In this document: positions 27,401-37,535 of the stretch, in pieces
Position numbering within the stretch: position 1 is the stretch's first letter
Layout of the letters: each line of letters opens with the position of its first letter
Source of the DNA: Ophiodon elongatus
Taxonomy: Eukaryota > Chordata > Actinopteri > Perciformes > Hexagrammidae
Assembly: GCA_016806645.1 (NCBI GenBank)
Contig: JACSYO010000947.1
Span: 103,501-167,500, forward strand
Reading direction: 5' to 3'
DNA: 64,000 nucleotides
Program-made: the position numbers and the translations under genes
The notes under the pieces: generated by a model
What the model was told of the DNA's origin: nothing
What the model saw: only the letters and a program-made list of their open reading frames with translations
The model's database searches: none

Positions 27401-28459
27401 TGCAGTATGCGTCTATGTCCACCCACCTGTGTGTATTTGGGCACACGTGCACCGTGGATGACTTTGTGTCTGTGTGCGGGCGTATGCGCGCTCACAGCCG
27501 GCCACAGCGACAGGGAGAAGGCGGCTGCCGCATTGCACAGAATAGCTAAACAGCTGTAGTGCTCCATCAGGGCTATCGATCATGTCCCTCTCTCCGAATC
27601 ACAATCAGACGTGGGCAGAGCAGAGCGGCTGGGGCAGGCCTCTGTGACTGGCTACGCACCTCTCATATCAACCAGGCCTCGCCAAACAAACCTGGCCTGG
27701 ATAGCTGATTAGATGCCTCTATATACGAGCGCCTCGGCACTTGTTTCTGGGGAAGTCGCTGCAATACATGGACAAGTATTCAATTAAATTGCATGGCGAG
27801 CACTGCCTTGTTGTTGTTGTTGTTTTTTTTACAATGTTGTGTTTTATTGCTTATAAAGAATATAACTGTCCATCATGTTTAATGCACTAATGTTACATTA
27901 ACAAAGGATGTTTGATCACTACAAGTATTGATACAACACCTCTGAGTAACAGTAACACGAATCAGAAGTGCATGTAACTGCGAGGAAATTAGATGTGGTT
28001 TCATTCAAACTTAACAGTAATAATAGGTAAGCTGTTTAAGTATCATTAGCTACCATCTGCTATCATCCCGCCACACTGTAAATCAACTCAACACCTCATG
28101 TAATCTCAAGGAAGTTGGATGTTATTACATTAAAAATTTAAACAGGAAGTGTATGGGAGCTGTCTGTGGCGCCATTAGCTGCCATCTGCTAGCATCTCTG
28201 CAATCCTGCGTATCCCCTCCCTGTGCCGTGGTGGTATCTGCGACTCAATGTTAACTTCCTGTCAATGTGGTGACTTTGTTTCCATATATTGCCCCCCAAA
28301 TCCCCCATGGTCACTTGAATTTAACAGATGACCTGACATCCAGATATTTGCTTCCTGGTTTGGGACAGCGAGGTTACAACTCAATATCCTTTTCTGTTAC
28401 CAATGGACACACCTGAATAGAACAGGGCAGCTATGACCCCCATCACACACGCACGCACG

Positions 28460-28507
<48 letters not shown>

Positions 28508-28511
28508 AACA

Positions 28512-28587
<76 letters not shown>

Positions 28588-31344
28588 TTAGTGTGATTGA
28601 GTAGCTAAGATGGAAATGCAGAGGCTTGTCAGATACAGGCTTGAGAGGATTGGTGAGCAAGCGCGGTACATCGAGAAGGGTGTGTGCATGTGTGCATGCA
28701 TGCGTACTAAAAATGTTGTGGTGCGTGTGTGTGTGTGCGTGCGCGTGTGTGTTTGTGCTACCACAGTAACTTTGTGGACTATGTTTCAAAAGCTAAATGG
28801 AAGGAAAAAAGGGAATCTCATTAGCATTATATGGATGTTGACATTCTATCCAGGTCAAAGTTAGTGGTGCATGACTATATTTGTGGTTTGTGTGTGTGCG
28901 TGTGCATGTGTCAAGGCTCACAGGGTGTAGTAGTCATGGCTGTCACACAAGTATACACATGCACGCTCCTGCTGTGCTGTGTGTGGCGAGGGTCCCCAGG
29001 GGGGTGGGGGGGTTGCCGCTGATCTGTCAAAGCAGGATGGATGAAGAAGCTGCCCTGCATAGCAAGGGGCTCTGGGGAAATACCCCCAACATGACACGCA
29101 CGCACGCACGCACACACACACACACACAGACTGCACACAAATACAGTGCGTGTGTGTTCCAGCTTTAAAATGCATAAATTTGAATGTGCATGAATGAATC
29201 AGAACACATAACGTGCACACTTGTAGTCACACACACAAATACATATTTAGGGCTATTCGCTGCCTGTGTGAGAAACAGAAACAGCCCTGGAGTCCTCCGC
29301 AGAGGAGCATCTGAGTTTGATAACAGAGGAATGTCCAGAGAGCTCCCTTTAGCAGACATCAACTCAACATGGACAGTGTCAGAAAGAGGAAAGAAAGTGC
29401 ACTCCTATGTATTGAAAACTTTGGGAAAAGTATCAGAGGACTGACAGAATGGGCTTTTTATCCTTCAGTATTCATGAAGAGAATATCTGAATCTGAAGCG
29501 TACCAATACATGTCGACTTAGGGTACGGTTACACAATCGAACCAATGCAAGGATGACACATTGTTTAAATTTTCTAAAGGCAAAACTCAATGGGTCCAAA
29601 CATTGTGAACAAAAGTCATGTGGTGGAAATGTGGTTCCATTTTTGGTCATACAGCTCCTCATACGACTTCATGCACGACTCAACAGTCGCCTAATAAGCT
29701 TCTACTTCCCCAGTCACCAAAACAAGCAAAGCAAGCAGCTTTTTTTATCCAATGAAATGACACACATACGTTGCGCTTCCTGCGATTGGTTCGAATGGTG
29801 TTCATTACACCAGAAAGGAACCGCTCCAGACAGAAGCCTCAGACCACCTCTTCTAGGCCGACCAGAGGGGGTAAACGCTCCAGGGTTCGCTCAACGGGAC
29901 TCAACAAGGCTGGTGTGAACGTGGCCTTAAACAATAACTTTTTTTAAAGAAAGATTTGGGTTATGTTTTGGATGGAGAACATTGGAGTCACCAAGTTAAT
30001 TTCTGAGTTCTGGAATCAATGCGTCTTTGCTCAAAATAAACCAGGCTGGGCAAGAAGTGTAGTCAGACAAACCTGGTCTCCAAAATCAGGTTTCCAAATA
30101 TCAGGAATCACTTTGGTGAGTACACATAAGTGATACTGATTGAAATAGTGGCCAAAATTACAAAAATTAGACCCAAGTTGTAATAAACAGAGGATTTGAT
30201 TATCATATGCATATCCTTAAATTATAAACAGCAAAAACACAAGGAACAATAACAGCTTTTGAGTCCGGTGTGTGTACACATTCAGGCATCCATGGAGGGA
30301 AAGGAGAGATTTCATGGACCCTTTAGGAGGGACCATTGTAGCACCAGACCAGAGCAGACCTTGTAAACTTAACTATTCTTAATTCCACAGAAGGATTTCC
30401 TCGATCGGGGCGGTAAATCTTCATGCTTGGCACAAGCCTGAACAAGCCATTAACAATAATAAAGCCTGAGCGGCCGGGAGATAGACCCTTAAAGGGGAAG
30501 GTCAGCCTGATATTACAGCTTTAAAGGTTTCCTATTACGGCTCAACTTCAATATAACCACTCACCTTGCCTTTAATGGCTGCTGGCTATGCAGTGGCGGA
30601 GCATATGTGGAGATTCTAAATTCAGTCTCTCTGAGATATTACTGTATAGTGGAGGAGCGATTTATGGGTCCGTTTTTCAGTCCCACTGGTTGGAGGTGTG
30701 AGTATTGTTAATAAAATTGCCACTGGGGTGAAGGAGATCTCATTGGTATTGCCCTGACTGGCCTCCACGTCCTGCTGGGACGCATGTGAGGTGTCGGGCG
30801 CAGCAGCACCTGGCCACAAAAGTGCTTAGGCGGCATGTTTTTTTCTTCATCCCGGCCTTTCTTTCTTTTATATCTTTGCTCTCCTTCCACCTTGCTTTCC
30901 TTTTTGCCAACACCTCTTGTCACCCCTACTCCCTCAGAGACTTGCTCTGTTTCCAGCATTTCCAATGTCTCCTTTTGTTCTAAACTTTTTGGGGACAGTG
31001 ATGCCACTTTGGACCCCGAATAAAAGACGCATCTCTGTGCTAACACACAGCTTGGAACATCCTTGTCTCGGTTTTGTGACGTTCTTTCTTTCACCCTCTT
31101 TTCTCTGCCTGTTTTCTCCTTGGCCAGCTTGCTCCACTGTCGAGGGCGACTGCAGAGAAGAAAGATAGGAAGGCGAGAGGACACGGCAACGGAGAGCAGG
31201 AGCAGGAGAGGAACGAGGGGAGAGTGCAAGCTCTTAAGTAGATTGCAAAGAACAGCACAGAGGCGTGAGTGTGAATATTAAGAGGGTTTTCTCCTGCCCG
31301 AGAAGTTTCAGCCTGCAGTGGCTCCAGGGAGGGAACGAGATGGT

Positions 31345-31410
<66 letters not shown>

Positions 31411-31714
31411 ACCTACAGAATCGTCAGCTATTCCGCCACATAGCCACGACAGCTAGCTTCAGGTGTCAGAAACAACGGTGTGCACAATCTATCAAGCTGT
31501 CCCGCAGATCCGAGTTGAGAAATTACCATAATTGAATTAGAAAAGGAGGTTTCTCACAGCGAAAGGGTGATGATTTTCCAAGAAAGAAAAGGGGTGACGC
31601 AAGAACAATGTAAAGCAAAGGACGGGAGACTCACCTGGAATGCCTGGCGGGGTTTTCAGGTATTTGCCATTGAAATGCTGTATCACTACTTCACATTTCT
31701 CTGTGGACTCCATC
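321..31714 (-). CDS. rbms3: RNA-binding motif single-stranded-interacting protein 3 (partial gene, three internal exons)
   Basis: RBMS3 is a cytoplasmic/nuclear single-strand RNA-binding protein of the RBMS (MSSP) family with two RRM domains. In transcript order the exons are 31714-31635, 7720-7614 and 364-321. All have AG acceptors and GT donors on the minus strand, and the phases join cleanly: the first ends in phase 1, the second supplies two bases and ends in phase 0, the third ends in phase 2. The joined peptide runs from MESTEKCEVVIQHFNG through EPLLCKFADGGQKKRQ to GMALTYDP. These strings match RBMS proteins, and CEVVIQHFNGKYLKTPPGIP fits RBMS3 better than RBMS1, which has EAVIGHFNGKFIKTPPGV there. 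The region covers the end of RRM2 and the start of the C-terminal linker. The 5' exons (RRM1, most of RRM2) and the 3' exons are not in the window. The introns are very long, as is typical of RBMS3. Confidence 0.9.
1890..2135 (+). mobile_element. AT-rich dispersed element, copy 1
   Basis: The segment contains TGCATTATAATG, CACTCTAAGTGAGCATT, GTTTTGTGCATTCTTGGA, TTTACATAAATCAAACAATG and AATCACATTATAAC in the same order as the copy at 34010-34263. Repeated CATTATAAT/ATTATAATG strings suggest inverted terminal repeats of a non-autonomous DNA element. Confidence 0.55.
2479..2546. repeat. (CA)n microsatellite
   Basis: An uninterrupted CA dinucleotide run of about 34 repeats. Open frames across it on both strands (TH or CV repeats) are artefacts. 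Confidence 0.97.
3326..3417. repeat. (CA)n microsatellite
   Basis: An uninterrupted CA run of about 46 repeats, among the longest pure CA tracts in the window. Confidence 0.97.
5107..5160 (+). repeat. Widespread teleost repeat core
   Basis: The string around TTAGCTGACGCTTTTATCC followed by AAAGCGACT is a core I recognise as recurring throughout teleost genomes, inside several short interspersed elements. Only this core is clear here, so the parent element cannot be assigned. Confidence 0.55.
5555..5780 (+). mobile_element. Decayed Tc1/mariner-like transposase fragment (N-terminal DNA-binding part)
   Basis: The plus-strand frame from 5577 reads DVCDFERDMDVGARQADLS, then ISETADL. This resembles the N-terminal helix-turn-helix segment of a fish Tc1-like transposase (LSDFERGMVVGARRAGLSISETADLL type). 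The similarity breaks after about 35 residues, where frame changes replace the expected second helix. No catalytic DDE part or terminal repeat was identified, so this is a dead fragment in an rbms3 intron. Confidence 0.6.
6147..6340. repeat. Compound CA / CACG microsatellite
   Basis: Short CAGACA-type units pass into tandem GCAC tetranucleotides (about 6200-6270, interrupted once by GACAGG) and then a pure CA run to 6340. A separate TG run follows at about 6432-6461, so two alternating purine-pyrimidine blocks with opposite strand bias lie within 300 bp. Confidence 0.95.
7614..7720 (-). CDS. rbms3: rbms3 exon encoding the last RRM2 strand and basic linker
   Basis: This 107-bp exon lies between CTGCAG and gtaaga. 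It encodes APTEPLLCKFADGGQKKRQ, then SQSKYPQNGRPWHREGE, the conserved end of RRM2 and the basic linker of RBMS proteins. Its acceptor is fed by an uninterrupted CT tract of about 28 dinucleotides (GA on the plus strand, 7725-7779) only a few bases upstream of the AG, so the microsatellite is the polypyrimidine tract. Confidence 0.93.
7725..7779. repeat. (GA)n microsatellite forming the rbms3 polypyrimidine tract
   Basis: A pure AG dinucleotide tract of about 27 repeats on the plus strand. Read on the rbms3 coding strand it is (CT)n ending immediately before CTGCAG, the acceptor of exon 7720-7614. Confidence 0.97.
12561..12631. repeat. (TCTA)n tetranucleotide microsatellite
   Basis: About 17 tandem TCTA units, perfect, in a pyrimidine-rich context. 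Confidence 0.97.
14004..14452 (+). mobile_element. Short interspersed element with a terminal hairpin
   Basis: The segment begins TGCCTCCG (14005-14012) and ends with the inverse CGGAGGCA (14445-14452). A second TGCCTCCG at about 14419 pairs with the terminal copy to give a hairpin of roughly 35 bases at the 3' end. Its interior carries the fish repeat phrases GTTCTTGAGATATCGCGTTC and GTCACGGTGACCTTGACC. A diverged copy of its 5' half lies at about 20665-20960. It is non-coding; the class (MITE or other non-autonomous element) is unresolved. Confidence 0.65.
15746..15950. promoter_or_regulatory. Candidate regulatory cluster of GATCAAT/GATCGAT sites
   Basis: GATCAAT occurs at 15746, 15775 and 15804, exactly 29 bp apart. 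GATCGAT follows at about 15908 and GATCAGG at about 15941. The middle copy sits in ATTGA-CGA-TCAAT, a perfect palindrome with a 3-bp spacer, and the third in TTGAT-TTACG-ATCAA. ATCAAT/ATTGAT is compatible with PBX-type and ONECUT-type homeodomain sites. Function is inferred only from motif density. Confidence 0.35.
16137..16203. repeat. (CA)n microsatellite
   Basis: A pure CA run of about 33 repeats in an rbms3 intron. Confidence 0.97.
18249..18343. repeat. (CA)n microsatellite with GAGACACAGA interruption
   Basis: Two CA tracts are separated by a short CAGAGACACACAGACA segment. Confidence 0.95.
20665..20960 (+). mobile_element. Second, diverged copy of the 14.0-14.45 kb interspersed element (5' part)
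   Basis: The phrase CAACCAGTCAAGTTGCAGTT near 20690 matches CAACCAGTCAGGTTGCAGTT near 14014, and GTGACCTTTGACC with an ATCAGTTC...TCCTTGAG phrase follows in the same order. The 3' hairpin of the first copy is absent, so this copy is truncated or too decayed at that end. Confidence 0.6.
21784..21813. repeat. (TG)n microsatellite
   Basis: A TG run of about 15 repeats. Confidence 0.93.
23349..23643. mobile_element. hAT-like non-autonomous element with 8-bp target-site duplication
   Basis: The left end reads CAGTGTTGTGCTACTCGAG and the right end is the inverse of CAGTGCTGTAGTCAAGACC, an imperfect terminal inverted repeat beginning CAGTG, as in hAT elements. The 8 bases outside are TAATACAG on the left and AAATACAG on the right, a 7/8 match and the duplication length expected for hAT. 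The interior is non-coding and rich in GGTCTCGGTC/GGTCTTG phrases known from a common fish repeat. Confidence 0.72.
23690..23910 (+). repeat. Dispersed teleost repeat (copy 1)
   Basis: The segment contains GATCACCAAAGTCATTAGG followed by GATCATGAATGTTTGC, phrases seen again in altered form at 32650-32730. I recognise this as a fish-wide dispersed repeat but cannot name it. No coding capacity. Confidence 0.5.
24393..24431. repeat. (GA)n microsatellite
   Basis: A GA run of about 20 repeats. Confidence 0.95.
28441..28584. repeat. Compound CA microsatellite
   Basis: CACG tetranucleotides lead into two long CA tracts separated by CCAACAGA. A smaller CACG/CA tract lies at about 29097-29128. Confidence 0.95.
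29518..29930. mobile_element. Candidate MITE with imperfect terminal inverted repeats
   Basis: The left end TTAGGGTACGGTTACAC and the reverse complement of the right end, TTAAGGCCACGTTCACAC, agree at most positions. The GTGTGAACGTGGCCTTAA right end resembles ends of short fish DNA elements. The interior (about 410 bp) is non-coding. No convincing target-site duplication was seen, so the superfamily is open. Confidence 0.45.
31348..31407. repeat. (GA)n microsatellite
   Basis: A pure GA run of about 30 repeats, 230 bp downstream of the rbms3 exon donor in transcription direction. Confidence 0.96.
31635..31714 (-). CDS. rbms3: rbms3 exon encoding the C-terminal part of RRM2
   Basis: This 80-bp exon follows a T-rich tract and TTGCAG and ends CCAG before gtgagt. 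It encodes MESTEKCEVVIQHFNG and then KYLKTPPGIP, the last helix and loop of the second RRM just after the RNP1 strand. It starts with the last base of the preceding arginine codon and ends one base into an alanine codon completed by the next exon. Confidence 0.92.
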
Positions 31715-32589
31715 CTGCAACAAAAAAAGTGATACATGAGGTTTCATTTAAAATCACTCGCCGTCCATTGGCAGCACAGGTTGACAGTCCTTCCTGAGAA
31801 ATAAAAGTGCTTAACCTTGACACTAAATGATGACACAAAGGGAGTGCTTATGGTAAATTTATAGAATTTCTTCATGGTACAAATGGATGGTTTCTTTATG
31901 GCACTACACACTCTTTAATTATCACAAACAGATGAGAATACCTCCGGCAGGAGACACAGTTTATCACTCATCGACACCACGATACCGCTTATAAACCAAA
32001 ATATATCACGGCGAGTCTCAGACCCGCTGAGAGCGGTGCTGCAGTCGTAATCAACTCAACATTGCTTGTTTCCATTTTTGCAGCGGAAGAACGAAGTTAA
32101 ATACCGCCACCGATGACACATTTACAACAACAAGGAGTCACCCACTAGACTTTGTCCTGCTCACTCTGTTTGTTCTAAAAAAGAAAAAAGATCAGTGACA
32201 CTACCCAGAGTCAGTCTGTCTATGTGCTGGGGAACGTCATGAGTCAGAAGTTCATAATGAAAGTAGAGAAAAGAACAGGCGGAAAGGAATGCAGGGATTT
32301 AGAAGCAGAAGTAGAGGAAAGGGGACAAGAAAGTATGCTTATGAATAGTGATAACTCTGATTTCCAGAGTGGGAGAGAGAGCGTGAGAGAGCGTGAGAGA
32401 GAGTGAGCAGGAAGCTGACTCACTCGTCCCCCCAATCCCCCTCCCCCCTCTTCCTGCCACTGGATCAAAAGTGTCTGGCCCCAACAGCTGACCCAGCAGA
32501 AGGGCTCTGATCTCTCACATCATAAGCACACAGAAGCCAATAACCCAAACACACACATACAATGTATAATGAATTTGGTTTTGCAGGTA

Positions 32590-32860
32590 TTTAGTCAAGA
32601 ATTTAAGTGTTGGATGGTTGGATATTTTTGACCTGCTGATGGTGCTGCATGAAAAGTCAGGGGATCACCAAAGTTATTACAAGTCATCCTGAGGGGAACA
32701 TGAATGTGCGTACCAAATTTCGTGACAATCCATCTATTGTTTTTGTGGAGACATTTCACTAAAAAACAAAGGCCGTGCATCTCATATTGGCGCTGGAGGA
32801 AAAGTCATCCTCTGTGTGACATGAACGTCTGTGTAAAGAATTTATGACGGCAACATTAAA
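32590..32860 (+). repeat. Dispersed teleost repeat (copy 2)
   Basis: It has GATCACCAAAGTTATTACAAG, GGAACATGAATGTGCGTACC and TGACAATCCATCTATTG, the same order of phrases as the copy at 23.7-23.9 kb, plus a second partial unit containing TTGGCGCTGGAGGAAAAGTC. Confidence 0.5.
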
Positions 32861-34009
32861 AACACAGCCTCGTGCATGAATTTGCAGCCAGTGTACATAT
32901 GTTACCATGCAGATTACTCACAAAGGACTCATATTAAAATGGGATTCTAAATGCAGGCTTGAGTGATTGCTGTGCTTATGCTTATGGTAATAGGCTCTTG
33001 GAATGTGCAGAATTCATTGCTTTCCACATTTTCATTCTTTATTCGGTCTCACCTCCAAGAATTCTTATATCATCCTGTCAGCCTCTCACTTCTCTGTCCT
33101 CTGTCTCTCTCATGCTTCTTCCATCTCTACCTTCATCCTTCTTTTTTTTTTCACACAGCTTCTTTTCAGCTTCTTCGTCTCTCTCTCCGTCACATCCATC
33201 TTACTCCCGACCCGTCTGCACCTCTTCCTTTTGACGTCTCTCTCATTCCTCCCCGTCTTTCAACCTTGGTTTTATCCTCCATCTTTCACCGTTACCCCCT
33301 CTCTATCTCTCTCTCTCTCTCTCTCTTTCCCGCTCCATCTCTCTCACTTTGGATGCCCTCCTTTTCTTGCCGTCCGTTTGCTTCTCTGTGATCCACATCA
33401 ACATCTTTCTTTCTTTTCCTCTCCCTACTTCTCTTTTTAGAATATGTAATCTTTCACACTTCCTGGCATCATCCATCTCTCACTGACCCCCCTCCCCCTC
33501 CATATCTTTCTTTTCTCCCCCGCCCATGTGTTTGGGAAGACTGGAAATACAGTAGGTGAATCAGCTGATCACAACTGGCCTTTAACACATCACGAGCACT
33601 CAGCATCTAGAAATTAGATCAGTAAAAACACTGCCATTCATCTGATTAAAAAGACTATGTATTTAAAGGCTGATATTTTTTGATTTTATTTATTAAGTAC
33701 CTTTTCATTTAATAAAAGAAATTAGACCTCTCAAATTAAATGTTTAAACACAAGCAGACATGAATGGACTGTGCCTTAATAAAACGGGTAATATTATAAT
33801 TTAAATCAATAATAGTTTGATCAAAGACAAGAGAGTAAAAAGTGTACAAATACAAGGCCACCTTCTATGGTAGCTTTCAGTGACAGTACACACATGAGGT
33901 TTAATATTCAGTTCTACTGTATATTAAACTATTCTGCTGAAACAAAGGAGGTGGAGACCATTTCCTCACAGATTGCCCAAAATATTGAGTTTTTGAAAAC
34001 TTTCTATGA

Positions 34010-34263
34010 CACCATATTTAATGCATTATAATCCTTTATAATAGTATATTAAGTGATTAATCCACTCTAAGTGGACATTAGGTGATTTAACTAAAGTAAA
34101 AAAATATGTTATAATGTTTTGTGTGTGTTCTTTAATAAAAAAAAATGTTTCCCTTTACATTAAGCAAACAATGCCCCCTTAAGTAATTTATAATTACATT
34201 ATGAAGCATTTAAAAAAAAGATTATAATGTATTACAAGTATAGGAATTATAATACACTATAAT
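34010..34263 (+). mobile_element. AT-rich dispersed element, copy 2, abutting the LINE
   Basis: It shares TGCATTATAATC, CACTCTAAGTGGACATT, GTTTTGTGTGTGTTCTT, TTTACATTAAGCAAACAATG and AATTACATTATG with the copy at 1890-2135. It ends AATTATAATACACTATAATTC immediately next to the LINE 5' end. Confidence 0.6.
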
Positions 34264-34268
34264 TCTTG

Positions 34269-37200
34269 CCACCCTGTGGACCCACCACCCGCAGGGATAA
34301 GCATCGGGGTCGGGTGCTATGTGGACCGGGTGGCAGGCCGGGCAGGGGGCCTGGGCGAGCTGATCGCCGGCGGCATAGACTAGCTCTAGGGACGTGGAAC
34401 GTCACCTCGCTAGCGGGGAAAGAGCCGGAGCTGGTGCGGGAGGTGGAGCGGTACCAGCTAGATATAGTTGGCCTCACCTCCACGCACAGCACTGGCTCTG
34501 GAACCAAGCTCCTGGAGAAAGGTTGGACTTTGTCCTTTTCTGGAGTTGCCCAGGGTGAGAGGCGCCGGGCGGGAGTGGGGATACTCACGAGCCCCCGGCT
34601 GAGCGCCGCCGTGTTGGAGTTCTACCCGGGGAGCGAGAGGGTCGTCTCCCTGCGCCTGCGGGTTGCGGGGAGTAAGGCTCTGACTGTTGTTTGTGCCTAT
34701 GCACCGAACAGCAGTTCAGAGTATCCGGCCTTCTTGGAGTCAGTGGGAGGGGTCCTGGAAAGGGCGCCTCCTGCTGACTCCATAGTTCTCCTGGGAGACT
34801 TCAACGCTCACGTGGGCAACGACAGAGAAACCTGGCGGGGGTGATTGGGAGGAACGGCTTGCCTGATCTGAACCCGAGTGGTGTCTCGCTGTTGGACTTC
34901 TGTGCTAGCCACGGTTTGTCCATAACGAACACCATGTTCGAACATAGGGTGGCTCATAAGTGTACCTGGTACCAGAACACCTTAGGCCGTAGATCAATGA
35001 TCGACTTTGTAATCGTTTCATCTGATCTGCGGCCGTATGTCTTGGACACTCGGGTGAAGAGAGGAGCAGAGCTGTCAACTGATCACCACCTGGTGGTGAG
35101 TTGGATCAGATGGCAGGGGAATCGGCTGGAGAGACCCGGCAAGCCCAAACGTGTAGTGAGGGTGAACTGGGAACGTCTGGCGGAGGATCCTGTCCGGGAG
35201 GTCTTCAACTCCCACCTCCGGAAGAACTTCTCACACATCCCAAGGGAGGCTGGGGACATGGAATCCGAGTGGACTATGTTCAAAGCCTCTATTGTGGACG
35301 CGGCCGCTAGGAGCTGTGGTCGGAAGGTCACCGGTGCCTGTCGTGGCGGTAACCCGAGAACCCGGTGGTGGACACCGGGGGTGAGGGAAGCCGTCAAACT
35401 GAAGAAGGAGGCCTTTCGGGCCTGGTTGGCTCGGGGGTCTCCTGAAACAGCGGAGAGGTACCGGCAGGCCAAAATTGCTGCAGCTGCGGTGGTCGCGGAC
35501 GCTAAAACTGGGGCATGGGAGGAGTTCGGGGAGGCCATGGAGAAGGACTTTCGGTTGGCCTCAAGGAAGTTCTGGCAAACCATCCGACGGCTCAGGAAGG
35601 GAAAGCAGGGCTTACCCCAGGCTGTGCTCAGCACGGGGGGGGAACTGCTGACCCGGACGGGGGACATCGTCGGGCGGTGGAAAGAGCACTTTGAGGAACT
35701 CCTAAACCCGGCCAACATGTCCTCTAGAGAGGAGGCAGCGCCTGACGACTTGGGGGGGGTCGCATCCATATCCTTGGCAGAGGCCACTAAGGTAGTCAAT
35801 AAGCTCCTTGGTGGCAAGGCGCCGGGGGTGGATGAGATTCGCCCTGAGATGCTGAAGGCGCTGGACGTTGTTGGGCTGTCTTGGCTGACACGCCTTTTCA
35901 ATGTCGCATGGGGGTCGGGAACAGTGCCCATGGACTGGCAGACTGGGGTGGTGGTTCCCATTTTCAAAAAGGGGGACCGGAGAGTGTGCTCGAATTATCG
36001 GGGTATCACACTACTCAGCCTCCCGGGGAAAGTGTATGCCAGGGTGCTGGAAAGGAGGCTCCGACCGATTGTCGAACCTCGGATTCAAGAGGAGCAGTGC
36101 GGATTCCGTCCCGGTCGTGGAACAGTGGACCAGCTCTTTACCCTCGCAAGACTACTGGAGGGGCTCTGGGAGTTTGCCCAACCAGTCTACATGTGTTTTG
36201 TGGACTTGGAGAAGGCCTTCGACCGGGTCCCTCGGGGGTTTTTGTGGGGGGTGCTGCGGGAGTATGAGGTGCCGGACCCGTTACAACGGGCCATCCGGTC
36301 TCTGTACGACTGCAGTAGGAGCTGTGTTCGTATTCTCGGCAATAAGTCAGACGCGTTCCCGGTGGGTGTTGGCCTCCGCCAGGGCTGCCCTTTATCACCG
36401 GTCCTGTTCGTGACTTTCATGGACAGGATATCTAGGCGTAGCCGGGGGGAGGAGAACGTCGGGTTCGGGGTCTCGGGATCGCCTCTCTGCTGTTCGCAGA
36501 TGATGTGGTCCTGTTAGCCTCTTCGGACCATGACCTCCAGCATTCACTGGGGCGATTTGCAGCCGAGTGTGACGCGGCGGGGATGAGGGTAAGCACATCC
36601 AAATCCGAGGCCATGGTGCTCTGCCGGAAACCGGTGGATTGCTCCCTCCGGGTGGGGACGCAGTGCCTGCCGCAAGCGAAGGAGTTCAAGTATCTCGGGG
36701 TCTTGTTCACGAGTGAGGGTAAGATAGAGCGGGAGATCGACCGGCGGATCGGTGCGGCTGCAGCAGTACAACAGGCGCTGCACCGGACCGTCTTGGTGAA
36801 GAGGGAGCTGAGCCGGAAGGCAAAGCTCTCAATTTACTGGGCGGTCTACGTTCCGACCCTCACCTATGGTCACGAACTCTGGGTCGTGACCGAAAGAACG
36901 AGGTCTCGGATTCAAGCGGCCGAAATGAGTTTTCTCCGTAGGGTGGCCGGGCTCAGCCTTAGAGATAGGGTAAGGAGCTCGGACATCCGGAGGGAACTTG
37001 GAGTTGAGGCGCTACTCCTTCGTATCGAAAGGAGTCAGCTGAGGTGGTTCGGGCATCTGATCAGGATGCCTCCTGGACGCCTCCCGTTAGAGGTTTTCCA
37101 GGCACGCCCAACTGGTAGGAGGCCCCGGGGAAGACCCAGGACACGCTGGAGGGATTATATCTCCCAGCTGGCCTGGGAACGCCTCGGGATCCCCCAGAAC

Positions 37201-37281
37201 GAGCTGGAACGTGTTGCGGGTGAGAGGGAAGCCTGGGTCGGCCTGCTAGGCCTGCTGCCACCGCGACCCGACCCCGGATAA
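34269..37281 (+). pseudogene. RTE LINE endonuclease/reverse transcriptase ORF, broken
   Basis: The coding region is split over three frames: to 34844 (endonuclease first half), 34841-36517 (rest of endonuclease and most of the RT palm) and from the FADD region to 37281 (thumb and C-terminus). The first break is at the G run 34837-34841, the second at 36467-36470. At both, the flanking reading frames show a loss of one G. The catalytic segments are otherwise readable, so the copy looks young. It cannot make one protein as assembled. Sequencing error in the homopolymers is the alternative to real decay. Confidence 0.88.
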
Positions 37282-37309
37282 GCGGAGGATAATGGATGGA
37301 TGGATGGAT
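34269..37309 (+). mobile_element. RTE/Rex3-type non-LTR retrotransposon, near full length, two frameshifts
   Basis: The element spans about 3.04 kb with an ATGG/GATG tail (about 37292-37309), the tail type described for fish Rex3. It has an apurinic-type endonuclease (LGTWNVTSLAGKEPELV, GDFNAHVGND, STDHHLVVSW) followed by a reverse transcriptase (KGDRRVCSNYRGITLL, FVDLEKAFDRV, LRQGCPLSPVLF, the FADD motif at about 36493-36504) and the RTE-type C-terminal end. ATTCTTG occurs at 34262-34268 and 37310-37316, consistent with a 7-bp target-site duplication. The 5' UTR is missing or short, so 5' truncation is likely. It lies on the strand opposite to rbms3. Confidence 0.9.
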
Positions 37310-37491
37310 ATTCTTGTGTGGTTGATAATAATAATAATAAAGCTTATTTATATAACATATCTTGTGTGGTTGATTATAATAATAATAATAATAATAATAA
37401 AGCGTATTTATATAACATATCTTGTGTGGTTGATTATAATAATAATAATAATAATAAAGCGTATTTATATAACACATATCTTGTGTGGTTG

Positions 37492-37535
<44 letters not shown>

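Larger units (their letters stand above)
7721..31634 (-). other. rbms3: rbms3 intron (about 23.9 kb)
   Basis: I find no supported coding exon between the two rbms3 exons. The intron contains microsatellites (12561-12631, 16137-16203, 18249-18343, 21784-21813, 24393-24431, 28441-28584, 31348-31407), several dispersed elements (about 14004-14452, 20665-20960, 23349-23643, 23690-23910, 29518-29930) and a possible regulatory cluster at 15746-15950. Long unbroken frames in it, such as 8788-9267 minus and 8862-9395 plus, have no recognisable protein character. Conserved noncoding elements are plausible but need alignment. Confidence 0.65.
31715..34268. other. Non-coding interval upstream of the last rbms3 exon
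   Basis: No gene is recognised. The interval holds a pyrimidine-rich stretch (about 33050-33440), a dispersed repeat copy (about 32590-32860) and an AT-rich repeat copy (about 34010-34263) that abuts the LINE. The rbms3 exon expected to precede 31714, which would encode the RNP1 strand of RRM2, was not found here by eye. Confidence 0.5.

Noticed and set aside
30708..31229. 173-aa minus-strand frame near the rbms3 exon
   Set aside because: Low-complexity K/E/R-rich sequence without family resemblance; the opposite strand is pyrimidine-rich, which leaves it stop-poor.
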